DNA from: Aplidium turbinatum
Taxonomy: Eukaryota > Chordata > Ascidiacea > Aplousobranchia > Polyclinidae
DNA length: 64,000 bases
Direction of reading: 5' to 3'
Assembly: GCA_918807975.1 (NCBI GenBank)
Contig: OU964922.1
Coordinates: 310,001 to 374,000, forward strand
Part shown: positions 63,571 to 64,000 of the stretch, piece by piece
How positions within the stretch are numbered: the stretch's first letter is position 1
Layout: every line of letters starts with the position of its first letter
Made by a program: the position numbers and the translations under genes
Notes under the pieces: model-generated
Seen by the model: the letters and a program-made list of their open reading frames with translations, nothing else
Told to the model about the DNA's origin: nothing
Database searches by the model: none

Positions 63571-63952
63571 GTCATCATGGCTACTACATTAGAGCATCTA
63601 GTAAACTGCAATTTATTGCTTTTCTTTCGTTTTTGTTGAGTTTTGAAGTTACACATTATTTCAATTCTTTTCTGTTGTTGACAGTTTGCAGTGTTGATCT
63701 TAAATTCGGTTACTTTTTGCACAAAAAAAAAAGGTTACATTTGCAATTATTGCAAATTTTGTTAGTTCTTTTTGAAGTATTATGTTTTGGAGTGTAGCTT
63801 ATAATAGTGAACTGGCAATACGGTGATTTGTTTCATAACCATATTTAAGAAAGATGTACAAATTGAAAGATTAAGCAATGCCCTTTAACAGGCCGGTCAT
63901 TTGAGACCCAGATAGGTTATAACGGTTGGTGAAACACACAGGCGTTTAAGGG

Positions 63953-63956
63953 TTAA
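63953..63956 (+). other. possible right TTAA target site of the piggyBac element
   Basis: The sequence gcgtttaaggg-TTAA fits a piggyBac right end (ends in GGG next to TTAA). I could not find the matching left end (TTAA-CCC) upstream of 61740, so this is tentative. Confidence 0.35.
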
Positions 63957-64000
63957 GCATTTGAGCTTCCGTAAACCCGACTGGAATCGCTTCAGCTTTC

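Overview
The window is nuclear DNA from an animal. Coding exons are short, scattered and joined by GT-AG introns, and more than half of the sequence is transposon debris (LINEs, tRNA-derived SINEs, hAT, piggyBac and Tc1/mariner-type elements, Penelope-like repeats, minisatellites). The gene content (secreted astacin/ShK/trypsin protease, SLC22 carrier, MS4A-like four-span protein), the AT-rich base composition and the repeat types suit a marine invertebrate deuterostome, most likely an ascidian tunicate. The species is an inference, not a demonstration.

Layout. (1) 231-361: last exon and poly(A) signal of an upstream trypsin-type gene. (2) 2738-29333, + strand: a 22-exon gene that I assembled by hand. 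All 21 junction phases agree and it encodes 863 residues: signal peptide, antistasin-like module and FEGD switch in a propeptide, astacin metalloprotease domain, four ShK domains, Thr/Ser-rich linker, and an S1 (trypsin) domain whose catalytic serine is replaced by aspartate. Its introns carry a LINE with clean target-site duplication, SINEs, a hAT-in-hAT-SINE nest, Penelope-type hammerhead motifs, a 92-bp tandem repeat and a fold-back Tc1/mariner element. (3) 33120-37907, - strand: a complete 12-exon SLC22 organic-ion transporter of 536 residues. (4) 38500-52530: repeat-dominated DNA with a nearly full-length APE-type LINE (40475-43672), pieces of at least three other LINE families, and a piggyBac remnant. 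(5) 54603-61424, + strand: the first four coding exons of an MS4A (CD20-like) gene that runs off or is interrupted at the right. Its introns hold a 1-kb, 28-bp-period minisatellite set between transposon-like inverted repeats, a Penelope-like inverted repeat and dispersed repeats. (6) 61478-61524, - strand: a textbook hammerhead ribozyme, followed by a piggyBac transposase gene (61740-63570) with all three catalytic aspartates but several frameshifts.

The two most noteworthy things are the four-family chimeric protease (active-looking astacin fused to a pseudo-trypsin, with an inhibitor-like module in the propeptide) and the set of hammerhead ribozyme motifs: one with a perfect core at 61.5 kb, a decayed sister copy at 53.9 kb, and three Penelope-type copies near 24.1-24.8 kb that show compensatory stem changes.
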